Shown here: positions 17,875 to 26,854 of the stretch, one piece after another | How positions within the stretch are numbered: the stretch's first letter is position 1 | Layout of the letters: each line of letters starts with the position of its first letter | The notes under the pieces: generated by a model | Database searches by the model: none | The model's input: the letters and a program-made list of their open reading frames with translations, nothing else | What the model was told of the DNA's origin: nothing | Made by a program: the position numbers and the translations under genes | NCBI RefSeq assembly: GCF_036784765.1 | Contig: NZ_CP136651.1 | Location: 682,001-746,000, forward strand | Length of the DNA: 64,000 nucleotides | Source: Novosphingobium sp. ZN18A2 | GTDB taxonomy: Bacteria; Pseudomonadota; Alphaproteobacteria; Sphingomonadales; Sphingomonadaceae | Direction: 5' to 3'

Positions 17875-19965
17875 ATGTTCGTTCGTCATGCCGGGCGCCT
17901 TGCGCTTTTCGCCGCAGCTTCGCTGCTTCCGTTCACCGCCGCGCAGGCAGGGGTCGAGCATTTCTCCGTCATCACCGGCGGCAAGGTCGTCGGCCATGTC
18001 GATGCCGACACCAGCGATGGCGCGACCGTGATCGACTACGATGTGAAGGACAACGGTCGCGGACCGACGATGAAAGAGGCGCTTGTCGTCGATGCGCAGG
18101 GCCTGCCCACGGCCTGGAAGATCGACGGCGCCACCGCGTTCGGCAGCAAGGTGGCCGAACGTTTCGCGCTCGGCGGCGGGCAGGCGGTGTGGACCGACAG
18201 CGCCGGCGGCGGCAAGGCGACGGTGGCCGGGCCGAGCTTCTATATCCCCCAGAACGGCAGCCCGTGGACGCTGGGCGTGGAAGCGCGCGCGCTGCTGGCG
18301 GCGCCGGACAACACACTTCCCGCGCTGCCGGGCGGCAGGTTGAAGATCGCGAAAGGCAAGACATTCACCGTCGACGGCAAGGGCGGTCCGGTCGAAGCGA
18401 CGCAATACACGCTTTCAGGCGTGGACCTCGATCCGTCCTATATCCTGCTGGCGCCGGACAAATCGCTGTTCGCGGTGATCGATGCGAATTCGGTCGTGGT
18501 GCGCAAGGGATACGAAGGTGAGGAAGTGCGCCTGCGCGGCATCGCCGCCGACCTTTCGGCTGCACGCTATACCGACCTGCAAAAGAAATACGCCCACCGC
18601 TATGACGGGCCGGTGCGGATCACCGACGTGCGGCTGTTCGATCCGGCGGCAAAGGCGCTGACCGGGCCGGTTTCGGTCGTCGTCATGGGCAAGCGCATCG
18701 CGGCGGTGGAGCCGGCGGACAGCCCGGTGACGCCGGGAGAGACGGTGATCGACGGCGCGGGCGGAACGCTGGTTCCGGGTCTGACCGACATGCACGCGCA
18801 CCTGGGGCAGGACGATGCGATGCTCAACCTGCTGGCGGGCGTCACCACCGTGCGCGACATGGGCAACGACAACGCGGTGCTGACGAAACTGATCGCGCAG
18901 ATGGACGATGGCGAAGTGGCCGGGCCGCGCGTGGTGCGCTCTGGCTTCATCGAAGGGAAAAGCCCGTTCAACTCGAACGCGGGCATCCTTGTCGATAGCC
19001 AGGCGGCGGCGGTGAACGCGGTCGACTGGTATGGCGCGCGCGATTTCTGGCAGATCAAGATCTACAACTCGATGCATCCGGACTGGGTGCCCGCGGTGAT
19101 CGCCGAAGCGCACAAGCTGGGTATGCGCGTTGCCGGGCACGTGCCCGCCTTCACCAATGCCGATGCGATGATGGCGGCCGGTTATGATGAGATGACGCAC
19201 ATCAACCAGGTCGCGCTGGGCTGGGTTCTGAAACCGGGCGAAGACACGCGCACCCTGCTGCGCCTGACCGCGCTGAAGCGGCTCGGCCCGCTCGACCTGA
19301 ACAGCGCACCGGTGCAGAACACGATCCGGACGATGGCGACGAAGAAGATCGCCATCGATCCCACGCTGGGCATTCACGAAAACCTGCTTCTGAACCGCGA
19401 CGGAAAGGTGCCGCCCGGCGCGGTCGACTATTTCGATCATATGCCGCCCAGCGAACAGCGCGACCTGAAGCACCAGTGGATCGATACCAGCGCGCCGGGC
19501 GACGATGCGGCCTATCGCGCCGCCTATGCCAAGATCGTCGACGTGCTGAAGATCATGGAAAGGCGCGGTATCTTCATGGTGCCGGGTACCGATACCGGCG
19601 GCGCCTTCACGCTGCACCGCGAACTGGAGCTTTATACCGGGCTGGGCATGACCCCGGCGGACGTGCTGGCGCGCGATACGCTGGAAGTGCAGCGCTACAT
19701 GGGGCGCGACCAGACGCTGGGGTCGATCGCCAAGGGCAAGCTGGCGGATTTCTTCTTGGTGCCGGGCGACCCGGTGAAGGACATCAGGGCAATCAAGACC
19801 ATCGCCATGGTGGTGAAGGACGGCATGGTCTATTTCCCGAGCGAGGTTTACCCCGAATTCGGAATCACGCCGTTCACGGCGGCGCCCGCCGTCACGACGA
19901 CACCGGCGACGGCCATGGCCGCGCCGTTGCAACAGCACGGGCACGATCACGGTTACGATTATTGA
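17875..19965 (+). CDS. Exported metal-dependent amidohydrolase
   Basis: A 696-residue protein with signal peptide (LALFAAASLLPFTAAQA). Residues 30-240 form an N-terminal beta-rich domain of unclear role. The amidohydrolase domain follows: the composite start RITDVRLFDPAAKALTGPV, the metal-binding HxH in TDMHAHLGQD (residues 307-309), GHVPAFTNADAM, a MVPGTDTGG segment and the closing GSIAKGKLADFFLVPGDP. It resembles imidazolonepropionase-like amidohydrolases or prolidases acting in the periplasm. The His-rich tail (QQHGHDHGYDY) may bind metal. With the TonB receptor and TetR gene nearby it could be part of one uptake-and-hydrolysis unit. Confidence 0.85.
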   Translation: MFVRHAGRLALFAAASLLPFTAAQAGVEHFSVITGGKVVGHVDADTSDGATVIDYDVKDNGRGPTMKEALVVDAQGLPTAWKIDGATAFGSKVAERFALGGGQAVWTDSAGGGKATVAGPSFYIPQNGSPWTLGVEARALLAAPDNTLPALPGGRLKIAKGKTFTVDGKGGPVEATQYTLSGVDLDPSYILLAPDKSLFAVIDANSVVVRKGYEGEEVRLRGIAADLSAARYTDLQKKYAHRYDGPVRITDVRLFDPAAKALTGPVSVVVMGKRIAAVEPADSPVTPGETVIDGAGGTLVPGLTDMHAHLGQDDAMLNLLAGVTTVRDMGNDNAVLTKLIAQMDDGEVAGPRVVRSGFIEGKSPFNSNAGILVDSQAAAVNAVDWYGARDFWQIKIYNSMHPDWVPAVIAEAHKLGMRVAGHVPAFTNADAMMAAGYDEMTHINQVALGWVLKPGEDTRTLLRLTALKRLGPLDLNSAPVQNTIRTMATKKIAIDPTLGIHENLLLNRDGKVPPGAVDYFDHMPPSEQRDLKHQWIDTSAPGDDAAYRAAYAKIVDVLKIMERRGIFMVPGTDTGGAFTLHRELELYTGLGMTPADVLARDTLEVQRYMGRDQTLGSIAKGKLADFFLVPGDPVKDIRAIKTIAMVVKDGMVYFPSEVYPEFGITPFTAAPAVTTTPATAMAAPLQQHGHDHGYDY

Positions 19966-20004
19966 CGCTTCCGCCCGCCCCTCGACGCAGGGGTCTGGAG
20001 CGCT

Positions 20005-20274
20005 CTAGGCGGCGTGGACAAATTCCGCGCGGTCACGGCCGGAGTCAAAAACCGCCAGTTCAAGGAGGCGAAGCGCAGGAATATGCCGATATTTCCAGCT
20101 AAGCCGACGCCGAAATGGTGGTTTTTGGCCCGGCCCCGCAGAGGTTGTCGCCAGATTGGCGCCGGCGTCGTTGCTCAGGCTTGAAAGAGACTCGCTCTTC
20201 CCGCGCCTTCGCGCCTATCCTGCGCCAATCTGGCGGCAACCGTGATCCACGCGGAATTTGTCCACGCCGCCTAG
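20005..20274. repeat. 270-bp MITE-like element with 25-bp perfect terminal inverted repeats
   Basis: The ends 20005-20029 and 20250-20274 are perfect inverted repeats of 25 bases starting CTAGGCGGCGTGGACAAATT. The repeat continues imperfectly for about 10 bases more. Inside are further inverted pairs: 20144-20162 with 20222-20240 (18 of 19 matching) and a weaker one near 20044-20130. There is no transposase. The 20-base end motif recurs alone at 40064-40083 (one mismatch) and 55507-55526 (exact). The right end supplies the metW stop codon. Best read as a non-autonomous mobile or palindromic repeat family; the mobilising enzyme is unknown. Confidence 0.75.
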
Positions 20275-20891
20275 CCCTGCGATCCCTGGCGCGAGAGCAG
20301 GAACACCGCGTGTTCCGCGCGCAAGTTGGCGACGGTGGCGCTTGTTTCGGCGTCACCGTTCAGGAACCACGCCCGTTCCACGTGGATTCCGCGCTGACCG
20401 ACCAGCGCGCGGAAATCGTCGATCGTCACGTGGTGGATATTGGGTGTTTCGTACCAGGCGACGGGCAATAGGCGCGTAACCGGCATCCGCCCGCCCAGCA
20501 GCAGCGAAAGACGCACCCGCCAGTGCGCGAAATTGGGAAAGCTGACGAAGGCGCGGCGCCCGATGCGCAGCAGCTCGTCAAGCACGACGCCGGGGCGCAT
20601 CGTGGTTTGCAGCGTCTGGCTGAGGATCGCGTAATCGAACGCATCGTCGGGAAAGTCGGCCAGGTCGGTATCCGCATCGCCCTGGATCACCGACAGCCCG
20701 CGCGCCACGCAGGCCGCGACATTGCCCGCATCGATTTCCATTCCCCGCGCATCGCACCCGCGCGTATCGCGCAGCGCCGCCATCAGTTCGCCGTTGCCGC
20801 AGCCCACGTCCAGCACGCGGCTGCCTTCGGCCACGTTGCGCGCGATGATCGCCAGGTCCGGGCGAAGCGTATGGCCGGAAGCGGAAACCAT
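20271..20891 (-). CDS. metW: MetW, methionine biosynthesis methyltransferase-like protein
   Basis: A 206-residue SAM-dependent methyltransferase-fold protein. It shows SRVLDVGCGNGELMAAL (SAM motif I), GMEIDAGNVAACVARGLSVIQGDAD and ILSQTLQTTMRPGVVLDELL with FPNFAHWRVRLSLLLGGRMP, all hallmarks of MetW. MetW works with MetX in homoserine acylation. Its ATG overlaps the metX stop (TGATG), giving a metXW operon. The last codons and the TAG stop fall at the edge of the palindromic element (20271-20274), so the C-terminal residues may have been altered by that insertion. Confidence 0.92.
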   Translation of the reverse strand: MVSASGHTLRPDLAIIARNVAEGSRVLDVGCGNGELMAALRDTRGCDARGMEIDAGNVAACVARGLSVIQGDADTDLADFPDDAFDYAILSQTLQTTMRPGVVLDELLRIGRRAFVSFPNFAHWRVRLSLLLGGRMPVTRLLPVAWYETPNIHHVTIDDFRALVGQRGIHVERAWFLNGDAETSATVANLRAEHAVFLLSRQGSQG

Positions 20892-21997
20892 CAGCCCAGG
20901 AACCCCGTCACCACCGCGTCCAGCGCGGGCACGTCCAGCAGGAAGGAATCGTGGCCGAACGGCGCGGACAGTTCCACGAAGCTGACCGGCGCCCCCGCGG
21001 CATTAAGCGCCTTGGCGATCTCTCGCGAATCGCTGGTGGGATAGAGCCAGTCGGTATCGAAGCTGATCAGGCAAAAGCGCGCTTTCGACTGCGCGAAAGC
21101 GTCGGCCAGCCGCCCGCCATGCTCCTCGGCAAGATCGAAGTAATCCATCGCGCGCGTGATATAGAGATACGAGTTCGCATCGAACCGGTCGGTGAAGGAA
21201 AGCCCCTGGTAACGCAGATAGCTTTCCACCTGAAAGTCCGCGTCGAAGCCGAACGTCTTGGCCGACCGGTCCTGCAACCGGCGGCCGAATTTCTCCGTCA
21301 GCCCCTCTTCGGACAGATAGGTGATGTGCGCGGCCATGCGTGCCACGGCGAGGCCTTTATCCGGGCTTTGCCCGGTGCCGTAGTAGTCGCCGCCCTGCCA
21401 TGCCGGATCGGCCATGATCGCCTGCCGGCCGACTTCGTGGAACGCGATGTTCTGGGCCGAATGGCGCGCGGTGGAGGCGATCACCAGCGCGGCGCGCGCG
21501 CGGTCCGGCCAGTTGGCGGCAAGGCTCAAGGCCTGCATCCCGCCCATCGATCCGCCGACGACGGCATGAAGCTGGCCGATTTCCAGCACGTCGAGCAGGG
21601 CCACCAGCCCGCGCACCATGTCGCGGATGGTGATGACCGGAAAGCGCATGGCATGGGGCGCGCCGTCCGCGGCAAGGCTGGCCGGGCCGGACGATCCCAT
21701 GCAACTGCCGATCACGTTGGCGCAGATCACGAAATAGCGATCCGTGTCGATCGGCTTGCCGGGGCCGACCATGCGCACCCACCAGCCGGGCTTGCCGGTA
21801 ATCGGGTGCGGGCTGGCCACGAACTGGTCGCCGGTCAGCGCATGGCACAGCAGGATGGCGTTGGATTTATCGGCGTTGAGCGTGCCGTAAGTCTCGTAAG
21901 CGATCTCAACGCGGTCGAGCGTCTGCCCGCTGTCCAGCGGCAGCGGATCGGGCAGCGTGATGCGCTGCGAAGCGTCGAGGGCGGCGGTGTCGGCCAT
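20891..21997 (-). CDS. metX: Homoserine O-acyltransferase
   Basis: A 368-residue alpha/beta hydrolase starting at ATG 21997. The nucleophile elbow is [13 protein letters not shown], preceded by [13 protein letters not shown]-like [13 protein letters not shown]; later [19 protein letters not shown] and the histidine in FGHDSFLL complete the catalytic triad. It activates homoserine by O-acylation (acetyl- or succinyl-CoA) for methionine synthesis. It is coupled to metW. No clear ribosome site precedes the start. The gap to hisC is only 103 bases. Confidence 0.92.
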   Translation of the reverse strand: MADTAALDASQRITLPDPLPLDSGQTLDRVEIAYETYGTLNADKSNAILLCHALTGDQFVASPHPITGKPGWWVRMVGPGKPIDTDRYFVICANVIGSCMGSSGPASLAADGAPHAMRFPVITIRDMVRGLVALLDVLEIGQLHAVVGGSMGGMQALSLAANWPDRARAALVIASTARHSAQNIAFHEVGRQAIMADPAWQGGDYYGTGQSPDKGLAVARMAAHITYLSEEGLTEKFGRRLQDRSAKTFGFDADFQVESYLRYQGLSFTDRFDANSYLYITRAMDYFDLAEEHGGRLADAFAQSKARFCLISFDTDWLYPTSDSREIAKALNAAGAPVSFVELSAPFGHDSFLLDVPALDAVVTGFLG

Positions 21998-22100
21998 GGG
22001 AGGCGGGGATTGGGGGCAAAGCGTGCCCCGTGTCAATCGCCATGCGCGGCGCGCCTCCGCGCTTTCCCTTGGCGGTGCAAGCGGCTAAGGGCCGCGCACT

Positions 22101-23216
22101 ATGCCCGAAAGCCTTGAACCGACCGCCCCGCAGCCAAAGGACTGGATCAGGGCCATCCACGCCTATGTTCCCGGCAAATCGTCCGGCGCCGACGGCAGGC
22201 CGCTGGTCAAGCTTTCCGCGAACGAGAACCCGCTGGGCACCAGCGCGGCGGCGCTGGCGGCAAGGGCGCAGGCGGGCGAACCGTCGCGTTATCCCGACCC
22301 GGACAGCACCGCCCTTCGCGATGCGCTGGGCCGGAAACACGGCATCGATCCGGCGCGCATCGTCATGGGAACGGGGTCCGACGAACTGCTGAACCTGGCC
22401 GCACAGGCCTATGCCGGTCCGGGCGACGAAGTGCTTTTCGCGCAATACAGCTTTTCGGTCTATGACATCGCGGCGCGGCGCTGCGGGGCGACTCCGGTCG
22501 TCGCGCCCGATGCCGATTTCGGCACCGATGTGGATGCGCTTCTGGCACTGGTGGGGGACCGGACGCGGGTGGTGTTCGTCGCCAATCCCAACAATCCGAC
22601 CGGGAGCTTCCTTCCCGCAAGCGAAATCGCGCGGCTGCACGCCGGTCTGCCCTCGCACGTGCTGCTGGTGCTGGACCAGGCCTATGCCGAATACCTTGAG
22701 GCAGAGGACGACGACGGCGGGCTGGCGCTGGCCGCGCGGGCGAAAAACGTGCTGGTCACGCGCACCTTTTCCAAGATCTTCGGTCTTGCCGGGGAAAGGA
22801 TCGGCTGGGCCACGGGCGATGCCGCGCTGGTCGGCATGCTGAACCGCATTCGCGGCCCGTTCAACGTTTCGGTCTGCGGGCAGGCGGCCGCGCTGGCAGC
22901 GCTTGGCGACGCGGACTTCGTGGACCGTTCGCGCGAAATGAACTTCGCGCTGCGCGAACGCTTTGCCGCGAAGATGGCGGCGCTGGGCAATCACGGCATT
23001 CGCCCGCTGCCCAGCAAGGCCAACTTCGTGCTGGTGCTGTTCGAAGGCGCGCTTTCGGCAGAGGCGGCCTATAACGGACTGATGGAGCGCGGCTATATCG
23101 TGCGCTGGCTGCCGGGGCAGGGCCTGCCGCACGGGCTGCGGGTGACGGTGGGCACGTCCGAACAGATGGACGAGATCGCCGCCGCGATCCGCGACATGGC
23201 GGAAGACCTGCGATGA
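22101..23216 (+). CDS. hisC: Histidinol-phosphate / aromatic aminotransferase
   Basis: A 371-residue fold-type I PLP enzyme. It shows [59 protein letters not shown], the PLP lysine in [15 protein letters not shown] and [13 protein letters not shown]. These are HisC signatures. It ends overlapping tyrA by 4 bases, so an added role in aromatic amino-acid transamination (phenylpyruvate or prephenate) is likely, as in other alphaproteobacteria with hisC-tyrA pairs. It faces metX divergently. Confidence 0.9.
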   Translation: MPESLEPTAPQPKDWIRAIHAYVPGKSSGADGRPLVKLSANENPLGTSAAALAARAQAGEPSRYPDPDSTALRDALGRKHGIDPARIVMGTGSDELLNLAAQAYAGPGDEVLFAQYSFSVYDIAARRCGATPVVAPDADFGTDVDALLALVGDRTRVVFVANPNNPTGSFLPASEIARLHAGLPSHVLLVLDQAYAEYLEAEDDDGGLALAARAKNVLVTRTFSKIFGLAGERIGWATGDAALVGMLNRIRGPFNVSVCGQAAALAALGDADFVDRSREMNFALRERFAAKMAALGNHGIRPLPSKANFVLVLFEGALSAEAAYNGLMERGYIVRWLPGQGLPHGLRVTVGTSEQMDEIAAAIRDMAEDLR

Positions 23217-24139
23217 GCGCGCCTTTCGCCCACGTCGCGGTGATCGGATTCGGCCTGCTCGGTTCGTCGATCGCGCGTTCGGTGCATGAAGCGATGCCCG
23301 GCGTCGCGCTGTCCGGCTGGGACGCCGACCCGGCGGTGCGCGACCGCGCGCGCGCAATCGGCCTTGCGCCATCGATTCCCGACGAAGCCGCCGATGCGGT
23401 GCGCGGCGCGGACCTTGTGATCCTCTGCGTGCCGGTGGGTGCGATGGGGGACGCGGCGCGGAGCATCGCGCCCGGCCTCGATCCCGATGCGCTGGTCAGC
23501 GATGTCGGTTCGTGCAAGGCCAGCGTGGCAAAGGCGCTGGCGGAGGCGTTGCCGGGCCAGCCGGTGATCCCCGCGCACCCGGTTGCGGGAACGGAGAATT
23601 CCGGCCCGGACGCGGGTTTTGCCAGCCTGTTCCGCAACCGCTGGTGCATCGTCACGCCGCCCGAAGAAGCCGATGTTGCTCTTGTCGAAAGGCTTGCCGC
23701 GTTCTGGGAAGCGCTGGGCGCGCGCGTCGAAACGATGAATGCAGAGCATCACGATCTGGTGCTCGCCGTGACCAGCCACCTGCCGCACCTGATCGCCTAT
23801 ACCATCGTCGGCACGGCATCGGACCTTGAGGACGTGACCGAGAGCGAGGTCATCAAGTATTCGGCCGGCGGTTTCCGCGATTTCACGCGCATCGCCGCTT
23901 CGGACCCGACGATGTGGCGGGATGTGTTCCTTTCCAACAAGGACGCGGTGCTGGAAATGCTCCAGCGGTTCAGTGAAGACCTGACCGCGCTGCAACGCGC
24001 GATCCGCTGGGGAGACGGGGATGCGCTGTTCGACCTGTTCACCAAGACCCGCGCGATCCGCCGTTCCATCATCGAGGAAGGCCAGGACGATGCGCGACCC
24101 GATTTCGGGCGCAGCGATCACAACGGGAAATCTGCCTAG
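23213..24139 (+). CDS. tyrA: Prephenate/cyclohexadienyl dehydrogenase
   Basis: A 308-residue protein with an N-terminal Rossmann motif ([16 protein letters not shown]), [21 protein letters not shown], the substrate-binding [19 protein letters not shown] and [15 protein letters not shown], then a helical C-terminal domain with [21 protein letters not shown]. It oxidatively decarboxylates prephenate or arogenate on the way to tyrosine. It starts within the hisC end (ATGA), so the pair is translationally coupled. No ACT domain is present. Confidence 0.9.
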   Translation: MSAPFAHVAVIGFGLLGSSIARSVHEAMPGVALSGWDADPAVRDRARAIGLAPSIPDEAADAVRGADLVILCVPVGAMGDAARSIAPGLDPDALVSDVGSCKASVAKALAEALPGQPVIPAHPVAGTENSGPDAGFASLFRNRWCIVTPPEEADVALVERLAAFWEALGARVETMNAEHHDLVLAVTSHLPHLIAYTIVGTASDLEDVTESEVIKYSAGGFRDFTRIAASDPTMWRDVFLSNKDAVLEMLQRFSEDLTALQRAIRWGDGDALFDLFTKTRAIRRSIIEEGQDDARPDFGRSDHNGKSA

Positions 24140-24148
24140 GCCCTGACC

Positions 24149-24688
24149 CTAGACGACTTCCAGCGGGCGGTGCGGCCCGTCGGGCAGCTCTACCGTAATC
24201 GCGTCGCCGGGCCTTACCGCGCCGCCCGATAGCACGACGCTCATCACGCCGGTCTTGCGCAGCAGCGTGCCGTCGCTGCGCTTCTCGATCGTTTCGGCAA
24301 GCAGGCCCGCCTGAAATTCGTCGATCTGCCTGCACGGGTTCCTCAGCCCCGTTACTTCCACGATCGCTTCTTGCCCAAGCCGAAGGCGCGTGCCTTGCGG
24401 AAGCGAAAGGAGGTCGATCCCGCGCGTGGTCACGTTTTCTCCCAGCTGGCCGGGCTTCACGGCAAACCCGCGCCCGGCCAGTTCGTCGAAAAGTTCCGCA
24501 TGGATCAGGTGGACCTGGCGCAGGTTCGGAAAATCGGGGTCTTTCGCCTTGCGCGAAAGGTGCTGCACCGTTTTGCCAAGGTGCGCATCGCCTTCCACGC
24601 CCAGCCCTTCAAGCAAGTGAATCTCGGCCGCGCCGGGCTTTGAAAAGCGGTGTCCGGCATCGCGGGAAACGGCTTCGACCCTGGGCAT
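24149..24688 (-). CDS. MOSC-domain protein
   Basis: A 179-residue protein. The segments GVEGDAHLGKTVQH, NLRQVHLIHAELF, GQLGENVTTRGIDLLSLPQGTRLRLG, TGLRNPCRQIDEFQ (with the conserved cysteine) and RTGVMSVVLSGG-like KTGVMSVVLSGGAVRPGD identify a MOSC domain, a molybdenum-cofactor-linked sulfur carrier fold. Specific role unknown. Its ATG at 24688 overlaps the plsC stop (TGATG), making it the last gene of the ftsE-ftsX-ydcF-plsC chain. Confidence 0.88.
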   Translation of the reverse strand: MPRVEAVSRDAGHRFSKPGAAEIHLLEGLGVEGDAHLGKTVQHLSRKAKDPDFPNLRQVHLIHAELFDELAGRGFAVKPGQLGENVTTRGIDLLSLPQGTRLRLGQEAIVEVTGLRNPCRQIDEFQAGLLAETIEKRSDGTLLRKTGVMSVVLSGGAVRPGDAITVELPDGPHRPLEVV

Positions 24689-25383
24689 CACGCGTTCTCC
24701 TCAGGCATGTTCAGCGCGTTGATCGCGGTGCGCACACGCTCTTCTATCTCGGCGCGCGGCAGGCCGGGAGGAATCGGCTCGCCAAAGCGGTAGCGGATCG
24801 TGCCCGGCCGCTTCCACCGGCGATGGTAATACGGCCCGCTGTCCACCGCCACCGGCACCACCGGAAGGCCCAGCAGCTTGTATAGCCCGGCAAAGCCGGA
24901 TTGCATCGCGCGCTGCGTGCCATGCGGCACGCGCGTGCCTTCGGGAAAGATGACCAGCGGCCGCCCCGCTTCGGTAAGGCGGCGCGCCTCTGCCAGCATC
25001 GTGCGCAACGCCCTGGCGCCGGCCTCGCGGTCCACCGCCACGATGCCATAGCGGCGCGCGGCGATGCCCCACAGCGGAATGTCCATCAGTTCCTTCTTGG
25101 CGAAGACCACGGGGTTGTCGAACAGCACCGAGGTATCGATCGCTTCGAAGAAGGATTCGTGCCGGATTGCATAGAGCACGCCGCCGGGGCGGCCGGTCGG
25201 CCCGGCATCGACATGGATGCCGACCGTGGCCGAAAGACAGGCGCGGTGGAACCGGCCCCACATCCTCACCGCGGCGCGGAACTGACGGTCCGACACGAAC
25301 ATCGCGGCGGCGGCATAGATTACAAGGCCCACGCTGCCGCCATAGAACGCGACATAGAAGGCAAGGCTGCGCAGGATGGCCAT
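24688..25383 (-). CDS. plsC: 1-acyl-sn-glycerol-3-phosphate acyltransferase
   Basis: A 231-residue membrane-associated acyltransferase with an N-terminal membrane segment (ILRSLAFYVAFYGGSVGLVIYAAAAM broken here as two halves). The catalytic motif is HX4E rather than HX4D (RHESFFEAID), seen in other alphaproteobacterial members, and FPEGTR is the acceptor-binding motif. It acylates lysophosphatidic acid to phosphatidic acid. Its start overlaps the upstream DUF218 gene stop, and its stop overlaps the MOSC start, so it is translated in a coupled chain. Confidence 0.88.
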   Translation of the reverse strand: MAILRSLAFYVAFYGGSVGLVIYAAAAMFVSDRQFRAAVRMWGRFHRACLSATVGIHVDAGPTGRPGGVLYAIRHESFFEAIDTSVLFDNPVVFAKKELMDIPLWGIAARRYGIVAVDREAGARALRTMLAEARRLTEAGRPLVIFPEGTRVPHGTQRAMQSGFAGLYKLLGLPVVPVAVDSGPYYHRRWKRPGTIRYRFGEPIPPGLPRAEIEERVRTAINALNMPEENA

Positions 25384-25931
25384 CACCACCCGAACCAGCG
25401 GCTGACCTGCCGCGCCAGCAGCTTGTTGTATTCAAGGAACAGCGTGCGCAGCGATGGCCTTGAAACCACGGCATCGGTAACGATGGTGGTCCCGTCGGGC
25501 ACCCTGGCGGCAAGGTCGGCGCGGGCACGGCGCATATGCCAGTCGGTCGTCACCAGGCGGACCGACCGGAACTTGTTGGCTTCGATCCAGTGCGACGCCT
25601 CCATCGCGTTCGACCGCGTATCAACCGATTGATAGCCCAGCGTGATGCAGCAGGCCATCGTGCGGGCGCCCACGCCGTATTCCACCGCGAATTCGCGCGG
25701 GCGCACTTCCTTGTCCACGCCTGCGACAAGCATCTTCTTCGCCCAGCCCTTTTGCAGCACTTCCAGGCCGCGCTGGATGCGTCCGCCGCTGCCGGTGGGG
25801 ACAACGATGCCGTCGGTGTGCTGGCTGCCCGCGGGCTTTGGCAGGGCGACGGCGAAATAGACGAAACCCAGCACCCAGAAGAGCACCATCGACGCCGCGA
25901 TGCGCCGGAATATGCCGCGCCCGCCGCTCAC
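25383..25931 (-). CDS. YdcF/ElyC-like DUF218 protein
   Basis: A 182-residue protein starting at a GTG (25931) that overlaps the ftsX stop as GTGA. One N-terminal membrane segment (IAASMVLFWVLGFVYFAVAL) precedes a DUF218 fold: DGIVVPTGSGGRIQRGLEVL, KKMLVAGVDKEV, DTRSNAMEASHWI and LVTTDWHMRRARADL. DUF218 proteins such as ElyC act in envelope and peptidoglycan precursor homeostasis; the exact reaction is unsettled. Its place between ftsX and plsC supports an envelope role. Confidence 0.85.
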   Translation of the reverse strand: MSGGRGIFRRIAASMVLFWVLGFVYFAVALPKPAGSQHTDGIVVPTGSGGRIQRGLEVLQKGWAKKMLVAGVDKEVRPREFAVEYGVGARTMACCITLGYQSVDTRSNAMEASHWIEANKFRSVRLVTTDWHMRRARADLAARVPDGTTIVTDAVVSRPSLRTLFLEYNKLLARQVSRWFGW

Positions 25932-26854
25932 AGGATCTTGCGCAATGCGCCCATCACGGTGAACCGCGCGGTAAGCACGGCCAGAACGATCCCGGCCACC
26001 GGGACAAGCGCGATCAGCCCCCAGTCGAGCCAGCCCAGCGCGCCGGACATGACCATACCCGATCCCAGCGCGGCGAACTGGCGACCCAGGAAAAGGATCG
26101 CGGCAAGGCCCAGCATCAGCCCTGCGATCCCGCCGGCCGCCGCGTCGATCGCCATGCTGCGCTGGACCACGCGCGCGATCTGCGCATCGGTTCCGCCCAG
26201 CATATGCACGATCTCTATCGTCCCGCGGTTGGTGCCCAGCGCGTTTCGAGATGCCAGCAGAACCGCCGCGCCGGTGGCAATGGCCAGCAGGGCGATCAGC
26301 CCGCCGGCCAGCCATTGCAGCGCATGGACCGCGTTGAACACGGGGACGAGCCAGCTCGACTGCGCATCGACGCGGGCCGATGGCGCCGCGGCGGCCAGCT
26401 TGCCCTTCAGGTCGGCCACCCGCCCGCGGCTCGCTTCGCCCGAAAGGCGCACGTCGATCAGCGAGGGGATGGGCAGGGCTTCCACGTCGTCTCCCACGCG
26501 GGCGCCCAGCCATGGCTCCACCAGTTTGTCCAGCTCTTCCTGCGGGACGACCCGGACGGACGCCACGCCGCTGTCCGCGCGCAACACGCCCAGCGCGGCG
26601 CGCGTCTGCCGGTCGCGTTCCGCCGGCGCGGCGTTGACGATCTGCACCGTCACGCCGCCTTCCAGGTCCGCCCTTGCCGCCGCCGCCGCGTTGCGCAGCG
26701 ACAGGCTGCTGGCCGCGGCAACCACCGTCAGCGCAACCATGATCGCCATGACCCAGGGCATCGGTCCGGAAAGGCGTGCCTGGGGAAGCAGGCGCCTGTC
26801 GCTCTTGCCGCCGCGTTCGCGCCAGCGTGCGCCAAGGTTGGAAAGCGCGTTCAT
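25928..26854 (-). CDS. ftsX: Cell division protein FtsX
   Basis: A 308-residue inner-membrane protein. One membrane segment near residue 33 (PMPWVMAIMVALTVVAAASS), a periplasmic domain up to about 190, then three more membrane segments including the VHALQWLAGGLIALLAIATG helix. The cytoplasmic loop GTIEIVHMLGGTDAQIARVV is the typical FtsX coupling region. FtsEX drives periplasmic amidase activity at the septum. The gene overlaps ftsE (ATGA) and ydcF (GTGA). Confidence 0.9.
   Translation of the reverse strand: MNALSNLGARWRERGGKSDRRLLPQARLSGPMPWVMAIMVALTVVAAASSLSLRNAAAAARADLEGGVTVQIVNAAPAERDRQTRAALGVLRADSGVASVRVVPQEELDKLVEPWLGARVGDDVEALPIPSLIDVRLSGEASRGRVADLKGKLAAAAPSARVDAQSSWLVPVFNAVHALQWLAGGLIALLAIATGAAVLLASRNALGTNRGTIEIVHMLGGTDAQIARVVQRSMAIDAAAGGIAGLMLGLAAILFLGRQFAALGSGMVMSGALGWLDWGLIALVPVAGIVLAVLTARFTVMGALRKIL

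Noticed and set aside
21998-22100. Possible SAM-type riboswitch upstream of metX
   Set aside because: SAM-II riboswitches are common before metX in alphaproteobacteria, but the 103-base gap shared with hisC does not show a convincing SAM-II pseudoknot pattern.
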